Source of the DNA: Brettanomyces bruxellensis
Lineage: Eukaryota; Ascomycota; Pichiomycetes; Pichiales; Pichiaceae
Assembly (NCBI RefSeq): GCF_011074885.1
Contig: NC_054689.1
Span: forward strand, 2,872,443-2,936,442
Direction: 5' to 3'
Length of the DNA stretch: 64,000 bases
The notes under the pieces are model-generated. The model made no database searches and was not told the origin of the DNA. It saw nothing but the letters and a program-made list of their open reading frames with translations. Numbering within the stretch: the first letter of the stretch is position 1; each line of letters opens with the position of its first letter. Positions 31,701 through 40,268 of this stretch are shown here, piece by piece. The position numbers and the translations under genes are program-made.

Positions 31701-34080
31701 TTTAATGAGCATCCTCTTAGATAGGCAAACTTTCCTTGTGGACGAATTGTTACCGGTATTAAGATTATCAGGAAATAAGTATTTCGATGAGAGCCTTATA
31801 TCGAGAGTTTCTTCATCTGATGGTCTTGCATCTTTGCACCAAGCTCTCATGTTAGATATTACCCTTGTGACGGACGTTTCTTTGTATATATCTTCCGGAA
31901 AGTCGGATTTAGCGCGAAATTGTTTGCAGCTTATTGCTCGTCTTTCAATTGATTCGGTTTTTGTCAACGAGACAAGTACAAGCCTCTTATGTTCCAACAG
32001 GTTGTTAACATTGTATGAGACGATTGATGATTCAAGAAGAATACGGTTAGGTTTTATACAGCAATTTGAATCTCATGGAAGTATTAACTCACGGGTGGAT
32101 GCTGATTTGAAGCTTGAAATACTTGAATATTTGGTCTGTGATTTGATTAATCGGGGAGCCAATAAACCTTGTGTTTCGCACTTTCTTCTCGGATTTGATA
32201 CTTCGAGGATGGTTCTTGGTTCTGTGTCTGATACAAATTTGGGAGATTCACAAGATACGGGTAGCATATTGTCACCACGTTCACTTTTGAAATCGATTGT
32301 ACTTGCTTTAATTGAAACAGCTAAGCTGCTGTATTCAAACGAGGGTTCTTCGTTTTACTTCATCTCTGTTCGTTTTTGCAGTTTAGCTTCACATTTACTT
32401 TTTTTGCTTTGTGATAATCCGCTTATCGGGCCTTGCGTGTTGGATTGGCTACGACAGGTTGGTGGAATTGATAATTCTTGTATTCTTTCTTTACTTACTT
32501 TTACAAGCAAGGTATACAAAGACCAACTTTGGGAGGGAAGATATTTCGATCCAAATTTTTCAAGTGAAAACGCATTTTTACAATCTGACAATGGTATTAG
32601 TCTGGCCACCCTTGCAGCATTTACCGAATACAGGTTTTATCTCATAAGATTACTTATTTTGGAGTTGCATTCGGTTTTTACAAGTGGCTCAGTTACCTGG
32701 CCGAAAAGGTATTTTGATGTTTTGATCAATCAGAGTTCTTCGATGGGCTCATCACGACTATTTGACATGTTGGATATACTTCAGTTTGAAGCACAAAATT
32801 CCGTGAAAACTCCTGATCCCTTGTTCGCAAAATTTGATTTTGCGTATATTTTGAATAGGATTCGCTGTGAGCATTATATTTTTAATGTTCCTTTGGCTGG
32901 TCACTATGATTTGTCTATTGTGGATAATCTTGTTGACCTTTACTGCAAGGAGGCACATTCCATTGGAATCGTCCAGCAAGACGAGATGAAAGACGGTCTT
33001 GCTTTATTGTCGAATGAAAAAGATGTTTTGAAGTCTATTCTTTTGGCCACAGCAGCCTTTGATGATTACAAAGCACTTTCGGTGCGGCATATCCATTACT
33101 GGGCAATTTTGGCTCAGCTTGTTACAGAAAATGGTGAAACATTGCATGTCCCTCTTGTTTCGCGGCTTTTACAACTTTCAATTCCTTTAATTGATGATTA
33201 CTTTAGTCGTGATCCTTCCTATAGTGAGGATCTTCTTTCAATGTGCTTATCGTTGTTGCATCACTTAGATCGTGTTAGCATTTCTAATGAGTTGATTTCA
33301 GCTTTAATTCCACTCGGATCCACGGCTATCACCGGTATTCGTCTTCCTGGACTTTCGGTGAGCTCTAAAGTTACATCTTATACGATTCTTACGTGGGTAC
33401 TACATCAAATGTTAATTAAGGAATCAAGAAAAGAATTAGGGCTGCTTCTGGTTGAAGTCAAGGCTTTGGGTTCAAGATTAATGAACTATATATTCAACGA
33501 TGCTCTTTTGGCGGATTCGAGTGCCTGCATTTCAGCTATTGTTCTTCTAGACACATTAACACAAGCAACTTCTTATCTTCAAAGTGATTCCAAAGATTCG
33601 AATTTTGTTATTGATAGCCTCTGTACTTCTCCGACATTTTTGCCCACTCTTTTGAAAAAGCTTGAAGTGTCACCATTTAGGGAGTCAACGGATTCTACCG
33701 AAAAGGTTGCACTCCTTCTCTTAATTCGTGTTGCCCAAACTCGGCGTGGAGCTCAGCAGCTAGTTCATCTCCAGCTTTTTTCAACATTAAACTCATCACC
33801 TCTTTTAAATATAGATCCAGATACTGTTCTTGATCCGTCCACATGCGATTCAGCTCTTTGTTTTTTGGTGCCTATATTTCGCTTAATTGATACAACCATA
33901 ATAACTTTAGGCCCTCAAAATGACATTGCTCTGAAAAATGCTTCCAACTTGTTGTGCAGTCATACAGATTTAATTCGTCCTATTTTGAAGAGTCAAGTTG
34001 TTTGTCACAGTTCTTCAAGTATTGCTGTTACTAAGGAATTAGCATCTTTAATAGTTCTCCTTCATTCACTAGTTATATAA
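28795..34080 (+). CDS. NUP192: Inner-ring nucleoporin Nup192 (Nup205 family)
   Basis: Nup192 is a large alpha-solenoid scaffold of the inner ring of the nuclear pore complex. It binds Nic96 and Nup53. The 1761-residue product is close to yeast Nup192 (1683). The N-terminus (TPFQSLYAAIQ) and the following KLSDRLNLDELIAAETLF match the family's conserved start. The rest is helical and leucine-rich, without zinc fingers or FG repeats. There are Asn/Ser-rich, likely disordered loops near 405-440 and 645-685. The frame is uninterrupted over 5.3 kb, which supports a functional gene. VPS36 follows in the same direction 271 bp downstream. Confidence 0.93.
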   Translation: MRLHFSTTPFQSLYAAIQNENYDAQITYMNLLKDDLLNVLVHPEKNPTSRKSVESGKAVFTDGSQFELNDQFKATALKLSDRLNLDELIAAETLFYASKDESGRLGMQFLDLGLAAYHTRRLYILQIVSYYVCRGIIVCDNGELECTISKSLDDASSHFRKIISVQSPKLLDSFIQIENELRATSQFVERSKLLGTYYLGGPIAHGVEYCRGSLYRQYQLLGEIYWGITGIQDCKSDNGHDGQSFNSSSFVCFSKFFNHLLSMKIEDIFSLCILPGVLRHITCLENWQDADIATFHAIVIKDTLDTTKLASSPLKAFIFTHFLSHFIPWCKKSSSRSKKYPFEKSVAIPLRNCISIGGALEYIMNVCAETRVRDPSFRLFYDFRALLQRHVPRLVPLLLEDEQDPSSSTGNGKGNSSNSVLSNFANTTATGNMNITTEPFNTQGHSIREKELFFLYRKNHLSLRTSEFLAPVFAEFALSFIENSAFILTEMRDMEEDLLLSSDHPDLDSMADSADLERFYMTVYYIFNGRPELGSVFWQHASDGNISSAYGFLQWGSHCNSPLIVSVFCVLLSALSCGPQNAVQAFNFLQITNDVSGIDDANAKASPIGGERGCFSILGKLSCVSWATIYTSIAQYNKELTGKIMDSDNTGINNNSNTSPNIFSTLSSSSVTASNGVTKNSTKASVLSIPEGSMVLRRRLGEDSIFFLAGLFQLLESVAKNSSQARSGLLSSDDYQLLKLLSRFLFASTPLCGAALSVMASLVGPLYTERQMFWKILDEWLFTYQFSNSHVSKRAQDVILEKLSSYEDILGFVRLLRALLKPKHGSSFKGLELQFPSDLGYRVHRPGVSCYLEVTVNILKQTEKSTLGINKKVVVELIILDLWVECISQISPDLSKSSNAAGITDMDNLVVGKSIVNYLQEHPGSLMLCLACDSSLYDVLFSISHAGIDVINFLPDTSPTVLLTNQCINLMSILLDRQTFLVDELLPVLRLSGNKYFDESLISRVSSSDGLASLHQALMLDITLVTDVSLYISSGKSDLARNCLQLIARLSIDSVFVNETSTSLLCSNRLLTLYETIDDSRRIRLGFIQQFESHGSINSRVDADLKLEILEYLVCDLINRGANKPCVSHFLLGFDTSRMVLGSVSDTNLGDSQDTGSILSPRSLLKSIVLALIETAKLLYSNEGSSFYFISVRFCSLASHLLFLLCDNPLIGPCVLDWLRQVGGIDNSCILSLLTFTSKVYKDQLWEGRYFDPNFSSENAFLQSDNGISLATLAAFTEYRFYLIRLLILELHSVFTSGSVTWPKRYFDVLINQSSSMGSSRLFDMLDILQFEAQNSVKTPDPLFAKFDFAYILNRIRCEHYIFNVPLAGHYDLSIVDNLVDLYCKEAHSIGIVQQDEMKDGLALLSNEKDVLKSILLATAAFDDYKALSVRHIHYWAILAQLVTENGETLHVPLVSRLLQLSIPLIDDYFSRDPSYSEDLLSMCLSLLHHLDRVSISNELISALIPLGSTAITGIRLPGLSVSSKVTSYTILTWVLHQMLIKESRKELGLLLVEVKALGSRLMNYIFNDALLADSSACISAIVLLDTLTQATSYLQSDSKDSNFVIDSLCTSPTFLPTLLKKLEVSPFRESTDSTEKVALLLLIRVAQTRRGAQQLVHLQLFSTLNSSPLLNIDPDTVLDPSTCDSALCFLVPIFRLIDTTIITLGPQNDIALKNASNLLCSHTDLIRPILKSQVVCHSSSSIAVTKELASLIVLLHSLVI

Positions 34081-34351
34081 TTATATGTATAGTTGATAAT
34101 TAATGCTAAGTTTAAACGTGTTTGGTAATTTGTATGTTGTATTTATTAAGCGTAGTCTGCTCGCCCCTGCATCTGCCGGAGCTCGCGCTTTCCCATCCCA
34201 AATAATGTAGTGCGTTTTTTTTTTTAATTTATCTTCGAACTATCTCCGGTCAGTTCATATATACTCATACGTGTTTGCCGATTTAATTATCATCGCATTA
34301 ATCGCACGCATTGACATTATCTTTATTAAATTTTTAAAGTATACAGCATCT

Positions 34352-36424
34352 ATGTATCATTCGAAATATTGGGTGCCTGTTTCTTTATCGACTGGTCACA
34401 GACCTATTTTTGAGAATCTGGAACACGATATTGTCGTTCAAGATGGAGTTGGACTCTATCAGGGTAGTGCCAAGTTGTTACAGTACCAAGATGGACGTGT
34501 ATATCTTACTAATAAGCGTATTATTTACGTTCCGGAAGCAATGGTGTCAAATTCACATAAAATAGTAGCAATTGCACTAAGGCTTTCAGTAATACTGCGG
34601 TGTATCTTCCATCCTGGATTTCTCACTTCCAGTCCCAAGGTCGAGATTGTTTTGCGTTCAAGTGGCGTCATACATCCTTCAAATAAGTTTAGCGATCAAT
34701 CAAAGATTTCTGATTCCAATGAAACGAAAAGTTTCACTGATAGCGCATTTAGCCATTTGAATCCTAATTTAGATTCAGAACTCGTGTGGATATGTCCGAT
34801 TTGTTTTCTATCGAATACACTAAAACTTGATGGTGGTTCCATTTTTAATATTAAGCATCAAATAGGTGTACCGCCAAAATGTGGTGCTTGTGGTGTTACC
34901 ACTACGTGGAATAATTTACAAAAAAGTACGATGCTCGCTGGTATTAAAAAGAGTCAAGCACATTCCAAATATACTTATGATTTACCTGAAGTTGATATTG
35001 TTAGTTTTAATAACTACCAGTGTCCACGTTGCACGTTTGTAAATCATCCATCAATGGTATGTTGCGAGATGTGTGGGACTGCTTTACCATCTAAAAAAAA
35101 GCACACTCAAATATTGGGTCATTCCATGGAAAGTCATTTGAATCAATCTTCAAATGGGAAATATGGTGCCGACTTTCGTTTGGAAGCAGATAACTTGGTT
35201 GATGATAACGTAATAAAGCTAAGTTTTCGGTTGGGTGGCGAACATAATTTCTATAACAAGCTGTATCAGGCAATAAAAGATCTTGATTGGGAAAGTATTC
35301 AAAGGAAAAATGGCGTTAATAGGGGAGTGGTGACATCATCCGTAAATAATGGAATTAACTTTTCTAAAGCTTTAGAAAATGTTGGTCCCAGCACAGGTAT
35401 TCATGGCTTACAGTCATCATTTATAAAAAAGAATTATGAGACATCACTAATTCTCAATGACTCGTTGCAGGATCTTAATAATCTTTTTGAAAAGGGGGTG
35501 CAACTCATTAAGCTTGGGCAACGGTACCAGAAAGTTCTTCTTGGTGCCGAGGAAAAGTCAATCCAATCTATCAACAGTGATCTGGAAATACTTCAGACTT
35601 CTCATAGCACGGCAAAAACCTTAACATCCATGCTTTTAAGAAAAAATAAATTCATGAGAGCGAAAGGTCAATACACGGGGATTTCAAGTTTGCAAAGTTT
35701 AAAAAGAGCGGTGGACGTCAAAAAAGGCACAAGTACCTATAAGGTTGTATATAACCTTTATCTGAAGGAGCTTTCAAGGCATATATGTGAATTTTTGATT
35801 GAAGAAGACATTCTAGAAAAGCGAAATGGTCTTATTACGTTATATGAACTCTACGCATTGTACAATGAAGCTTGTGGTTTTGATATTGCCACTCCTAAAG
35901 AAGTTCTGAAGGCGATTTTGTTGTTCTCAAAATTCAATTTCAATTATGTCATAACAGAAATACCGCTTACGAAAAAGGAAGAAAGTACTGCTTCTATGAA
36001 CATTGAATGTACTCAAAAGGTGTATATAATTTCATATAAGAAGCTTGATTCATCGTCGGTGATCGGGAAAATTTTACAGATATTGTCCGATCATCCGGGA
36101 CTATCTATTCTACAAATTCAGCAAGAGAGATGTCTTCAGATTAGTTTTATTATTATTGAGAGCTTACTTAATGAGATGTTAAATGATGGGATATTAGTGA
36201 TAGATAAAACATTACAAGGTGAATTTTTCTATCCAAATAAAATTTTAAGCCATGATGATTCTGATAGTGCCATTGCAAATCGGAACTTCAAATTGAAAAT
36301 AGGCAATAAGAAGCAAAAGAATGAAGGCACACCATCACCTATATTCAAAGCTGCATCTGATGACAAAAGTGATGGAAATCACAGAGATGATATTTTAAAA
36401 GAATTGGCTGGATTGAAGTTCTGA
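34352..36424 (+). CDS. VPS36: ESCRT-II subunit Vps36
   Basis: Vps36 joins Vps22 and Vps25 in ESCRT-II, which sorts ubiquitinated membrane proteins into multivesicular bodies. The 690-residue product starts with a split GLUE (PH-like) domain (about 1-110, VYLTNKRIIYV strand). Two NZF-type zinc fingers are inserted in it: Cys148, Cys151, Cys177, Cys180, and a second with cysteines at about 224, 227, 238 and 241 (CPRCTF...CEMCG). The C-terminal half (about 370-640) is the EAP30 winged-helix region. It is longer than S. cerevisiae Vps36 (566). The ATG at 34352 is preferred to 34271, because the first 27 codons are hydrophobic and the GLUE domain begins at YWVPVSL. It is convergent with HYM1. Confidence 0.92.
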   Translation: MYHSKYWVPVSLSTGHRPIFENLEHDIVVQDGVGLYQGSAKLLQYQDGRVYLTNKRIIYVPEAMVSNSHKIVAIALRLSVILRCIFHPGFLTSSPKVEIVLRSSGVIHPSNKFSDQSKISDSNETKSFTDSAFSHLNPNLDSELVWICPICFLSNTLKLDGGSIFNIKHQIGVPPKCGACGVTTTWNNLQKSTMLAGIKKSQAHSKYTYDLPEVDIVSFNNYQCPRCTFVNHPSMVCCEMCGTALPSKKKHTQILGHSMESHLNQSSNGKYGADFRLEADNLVDDNVIKLSFRLGGEHNFYNKLYQAIKDLDWESIQRKNGVNRGVVTSSVNNGINFSKALENVGPSTGIHGLQSSFIKKNYETSLILNDSLQDLNNLFEKGVQLIKLGQRYQKVLLGAEEKSIQSINSDLEILQTSHSTAKTLTSMLLRKNKFMRAKGQYTGISSLQSLKRAVDVKKGTSTYKVVYNLYLKELSRHICEFLIEEDILEKRNGLITLYELYALYNEACGFDIATPKEVLKAILLFSKFNFNYVITEIPLTKKEESTASMNIECTQKVYIISYKKLDSSSVIGKILQILSDHPGLSILQIQQERCLQISFIIIESLLNEMLNDGILVIDKTLQGEFFYPNKILSHDDSDSAIANRNFKLKIGNKKQKNEGTPSPIFKAASDDKSDGNHRDDILKELAGLKF

Positions 36425-36653
36425 AATTCGTTATACCGGTAGATTAATTGGATTGATCCGCCAATTAGTAGTTAATTGCAAATTCATCAGAGTAGCAAAT
36501 TATGTCCGTTAATTGAATGATCGGGGTGAAATTAAAGTAAGCAGCATAGTCCAATTCAAACGTACGGGATGCAACCGTAGCACGACTTGATTTTATTAAT
36601 TTCATAAACTTTATGTTTTATTAATTAAAAAATTGATTTCGTAATGTCACCAT

Positions 36654-38129
36654 TCATAGCTGTTCCACAGAGGGTGAGGAAGATGAAAGTGGCGTCTGCT
36701 TTGGATCATCTAGAGGCTTTTGAATCAAAGGTGATACTGAAGTATTTTTGAGCGATGGTGAAACAGTCGATGAAAGTGCGTGCCTCGCATTTGTATAAAC
36801 GTTCTTGGCAGAGCGCTTAGGATCCAAATATACTGAACCTCGTAACTCCCCCTCTTCATTCTCGGTGTATATATTTTGTTCATGATGAGTTTGTTCGTTT
36901 AAATTATTTTCATTGTCCACCAGAAAGCTTGGATGCAACTTTTTCAGAGGTTCCAGCTTTCCCTCAAACACGCTTTCGGCAGAAAAGGTTGTCTCCATGG
37001 ATGTTCTATTGTTATTGTTACGAACTTCATTTTGAATAACTCCGTTACCTTCAATCGTGTTTCTAGTCGCTTGATATATCTTTGGCCGTATTCTTGGCAG
37101 TCTTCTAATTTGATCCAACACAAATGTCTTCTCAGCCACAAATGTATCATCATATTTTGAATTATCAGTATGAAAGTCCCCAAGAAATGACAAAAGGCGA
37201 TCCCTGTTTTTGATAAGTATATCCCGTGTAGCCCTGTTCTTACGGGGATTGGCCACAAATACTTTGAAAACATCGAATGCCTCCAGTTGGATATTACGAG
37301 ATTTATCGCCAAGTAATATCATTATCAGCTTCAAATTATGCGGTGAATTTACGTATGTCGTCATCAGATTATAATTGGTCTTTGTGAGTATAAGTTGACT
37401 TAAAAGTTTAATGGATTCTCTTTTGGTAACATAATTTGGATAAACTATAAGTTTATTAATCTCATTGATGAAGCGTTCCATGTTCACTTGTATAAAATCA
37501 GAAGCTGGCTTTCTGTGTGTTGTTAATATCATGGAAAGTGTCGAGAAGGCCTCCGTAGATTTTTCAAAAGAATCGGATCTACAGTATCCAAAATATTTCC
37601 ATATTTGTGGGCTGCTCAGACACAGACAACTAATTTGTTCATATCTTAAAGCTTCTCGAAGCATACTCCCCATATTCAAGCTGACCTCAGAAATATTGGG
37701 ACCTTCCAATAGGAGTCCAATAATTTGCGGCCGACTAGTAAGGTAGTCAATGGTTGGACTGTGCTCACCTATTCTTCTTCTAAGCAAACTGCTAAACAAT
37801 GCAATCACATTCTTCCTAGCATCAAATTCAATATTCGATAGCTTGCTTAAAAGAAGATATAATACGTCCGTAGAGTATACTTCCTGCGCAAGTTCTGAAA
37901 TCTGATCTATAGTCGAATGCGATGAACTTGATACGATGATCTCTGGCCCTTTGATTTCCTTTAAATCAGGTGAAGATTCGATGATATTTCTAATATTATC
38001 CAAATACCGACTTACTTCCTCTCTCGCTTTTCTGCGGTCACCTGGTGAATCTAACTTCCCCAATTGCTCGCCTAATGCATGAACAAGTTCAGCAGGTGTT
38101 TTGGGGTTTCGCTTAAAAAGAAACGCCAT
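36654..38129 (-). CDS. HYM1: Mo25-like protein Hym1 (RAM signalling network)
   Basis: Hym1 is the yeast Mo25 homologue. It acts with the kinases Kic1 and Cbk1 in the RAM pathway, controlling daughter-specific transcription and cell separation. Residues 1 to about 345 form the armadillo-like Mo25 domain: FLFKRNPKTPAELV at the start, SNIEFDARKNVIALFSSLLRR near 100, and QLEAFDVFKVFVANPRKNRATRDIL near 290. A Ser/Asn-rich, probably disordered tail of about 145 residues follows, so the protein (491) exceeds S. cerevisiae Hym1 (399). It is convergent with VPS36, and its promoter abuts a tRNA gene. Confidence 0.92.
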   Translation of the reverse strand: MAFLFKRNPKTPAELVHALGEQLGKLDSPGDRRKAREEVSRYLDNIRNIIESSPDLKEIKGPEIIVSSSSHSTIDQISELAQEVYSTDVLYLLLSKLSNIEFDARKNVIALFSSLLRRRIGEHSPTIDYLTSRPQIIGLLLEGPNISEVSLNMGSMLREALRYEQISCLCLSSPQIWKYFGYCRSDSFEKSTEAFSTLSMILTTHRKPASDFIQVNMERFINEINKLIVYPNYVTKRESIKLLSQLILTKTNYNLMTTYVNSPHNLKLIMILLGDKSRNIQLEAFDVFKVFVANPRKNRATRDILIKNRDRLLSFLGDFHTDNSKYDDTFVAEKTFVLDQIRRLPRIRPKIYQATRNTIEGNGVIQNEVRNNNNRTSMETTFSAESVFEGKLEPLKKLHPSFLVDNENNLNEQTHHEQNIYTENEEGELRGSVYLDPKRSAKNVYTNARHALSSTVSPSLKNTSVSPLIQKPLDDPKQTPLSSSSPSVEQL

Positions 38130-38320
38130 GATTCAGTTTAAAATAAAATCTTATTCTATACTACTTCAACTGTATCACAAAGCTCTATCCCCCAGAAAAA
38201 TTGACAATATCCGAATAATTGCAATTCAGTTTCTTCTCTCTTACTTTTGTCGATGCAATCTCATGCTTTTGTCTATCACAACATCACAAAAAATAAAAAA
38301 GATAATGCAATCCGGTAATT

Positions 38321-38328
38321 AAAAAAAA
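38321..38328 (-). terminator. Pol III terminator of the tRNA-Glu gene
   Basis: Eight consecutive T residues on the minus strand begin four bases past the 3' end of the tRNA gene, as expected for RNA polymerase III termination. Confidence 0.8.
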
Positions 38329-38332
38329 TAAC

Positions 38333-38404
38333 TTCCGAAACCGAGAATCGAACTCGGATCTGGACGGTGAGAGCGACCTGTGATAGCCATTACACTATTT
38401 CGGA
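38333..38404 (-). tRNA. tRNA-Glu, anticodon CTC
   Basis: The minus strand folds as a standard 72-nt tRNA. The acceptor stem pairs TCCGAAA with TTTCGGA, followed by discriminator A. The A box is TAGTGTAATGG and the B box GTTCGATTC. The anticodon loop CTCTCAC gives anticodon CTC. The layout matches yeast tRNA-Glu closely, including its 72-nt length and no intron. A gypsy LTR begins 12 bp upstream of the 5' end, at the place where Ty3-type elements integrate. Confidence 0.95.
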
Positions 38405-38416
38405 TTTCATATCTCT

Positions 38417-38524
38417 TGTAAATGGTCGGACTGAATGTAACAAAATATTATTTTTTATAACCTGAAGTATAAGGATTCTTTAGATGATTCCCAAATCCGT
38501 CTAAAGATATATAATAGATTATTA
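38417..38524 (-). repeat. Element C 3' LTR, part 1 (outer end)
   Basis: This 108-bp piece is nearly identical to 56384-56491 of the C 5' LTR. It starts TGTAAATGGTCGGACTGAA and is cut off by the start of the element A LTR. It lies 12 bp from the tRNA-Glu gene. Confidence 0.85.
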
Positions 38525-39134
38525 TGTCGGACATATGAGAATATTACCTAGTATTAGGTAATCTATTATTATATGTCATTAGATTTATTTGTTTTGAGAT
38601 CTGAACTTATTCTAAAATAACGAAGATTTAGAATAATATCTAATAGAGACAATCCTGGATAAAATGCACTAACTGTGTATGTTAGGGAATCAGCAGAAAA
38701 ATAATTATGCGCGATCATAATTCTGTTTCTGAGAATTAAATCTTTTTTTTTATTATGTATGATTACCTCACTTTATTTTCCTTTTTATTTTTACTTTACT
38801 TTACCTCTTTTTATATAACTTGTTTCTTCTACGAAGGGACGAGACCCGATAGCCTATTTTGCAATACAACTAGTTCGACTCCACTTTGATGGTAACAGAG
38901 TAAAGGAAGTAAATTCATTTTCTTCTATGGTGATACATACACAATTGTTAGAATGTTAAAGGCATTAACATTATCACACAGACCACTTGGTACATTTATA
39001 TCCACCCACTTAGGTAACCGACCTTACAATTGTCTGAATCTCCCCGACTGCTAGGTTCTTATTAGTTCTATTAAAGAAGGAGTTTGATAGCTAAAGCCCG
39101 GGAGTAACTCATAAGGTCTCTCTTAACTCCGACA
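38525..39134 (+). repeat. Element A 5' LTR (610 bp)
   Basis: Runs from TGTCGGACATATGAG to AACTCCGACA and is repeated at 51460-52070 and, truncated, at 58465-59002. Confidence 0.95.
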
Positions 39135-39150
39135 TGGCGTCACAGACAGG
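39135..39150 (+). other. Putative primer-binding site of element A
   Basis: The sequence TGGCGTCACAGACAGG starts at the first base after the LTR. TGG is the complement of a tRNA CCA end. It predicts a priming tRNA whose 3' acceptor strand is CTGTGAC with discriminator G. I could not assign the tRNA. Confidence 0.6.
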
Positions 39151-40268
39151 ATAACCAATTTGTGTGATTTTTGTGAAGAGGCAGATGTGTATGCCATCTT
39201 TTTTTCTTTTGAATTTAGTTGAGAATTCTACGAGAAGGAATTTTTTATTATGTCTACTGAATTTCTCTCAAGAAAAATTCTCGCTTGATGAAAATATTTT
39301 CAGGTTATGCCTCCTGGGAAAATTTTCTAAGATCCGTTATGAGTGTTAACAGATTGAGAAATTTGTGTAGATCGCTGATCATATCGATTACATAATCTCA
39401 TTCATATTATCTTTATCAGCTGGTTTTTAACTGAGCTTCAGATACATTATTTCGATGCTTAAAGATGTTTAATGATTCGTTTACTTTTCAAGTGAAATCA
39501 TATTTTGCTGCGCGTGAATTGTTGTTATCTCAATTTTGAGTCAAGGAAGCTGTTCCTACTCGATATTCTTAACGAGATGATCTCATATATATTAATCAGA
39601 AATTTGTCAGAAATGGAATTACTACCAAACTCTGCTATTGATGAATAGAGCTGCTTATGCAAATGGAATTTTGTTCATAGAATACTGCAAGCCCTACTTA
39701 TTATTCTGGGAACTTACGATTGTGACAAACATTGAATTACATCAGGATGGTTTAGGAATGTTTTAGATGTTATCAGGCATGATGATTATTAGAAGCCTCT
39801 TTAGTGTTTATGTCAACATCATTGACAATGTCATTACATCTATAAAATGGTGTAGTTGCTATCACGGGGATACAGATATTTTGGCCCATCTTAGACCCGG
39901 TGTCGCTGAATCGATTAAAGGAAATTGTTCAGAATTTGATGAAATAAACGACTTAGTTGAATTTAAGAAATGGATCGAAAGAAAAGTCAAGTCTAAACGT
40001 AATGCTGCGATTGTTTCGAAGTCGCTTTCCAAGTCAATCTTTGTGACTTCCAACAAGCAAGGTTATTCCAGCATTTCGAAAAACAAGAAAAGACAAGAGC
40101 CGCCGAATAATAACCGTTCGCATGGATCTGATCATTAGAAGAAGGATCAATCTAACAAAGGCAAGAAGAATGAGAGGAAGGAGAATATGAATAATGTCAA
40201 ATTGAGCGATGAATCTACTAATATCTCCGAGTTACAAGTCCTAGGCAGCGTGCCAATGGATAGTTTGA
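39151..40268 (+). pseudogene. Element A gag region, apparently degraded
   Basis: Most of this interval has stops in all frames. A frame at 39767-40138 (123 codons) looks like the end of a copia Gag: EFKKWIERKVKSKRNAA followed by a basic Lys/Asn/Ser-rich tail, closed by TAG. The same frame stays open after that TAG up to 40302. Pol is in a different frame (+1 relative). A functional element would be expected to have a long open gag, so this copy is either mutated or depends on products of other copies. Confidence 0.55.
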
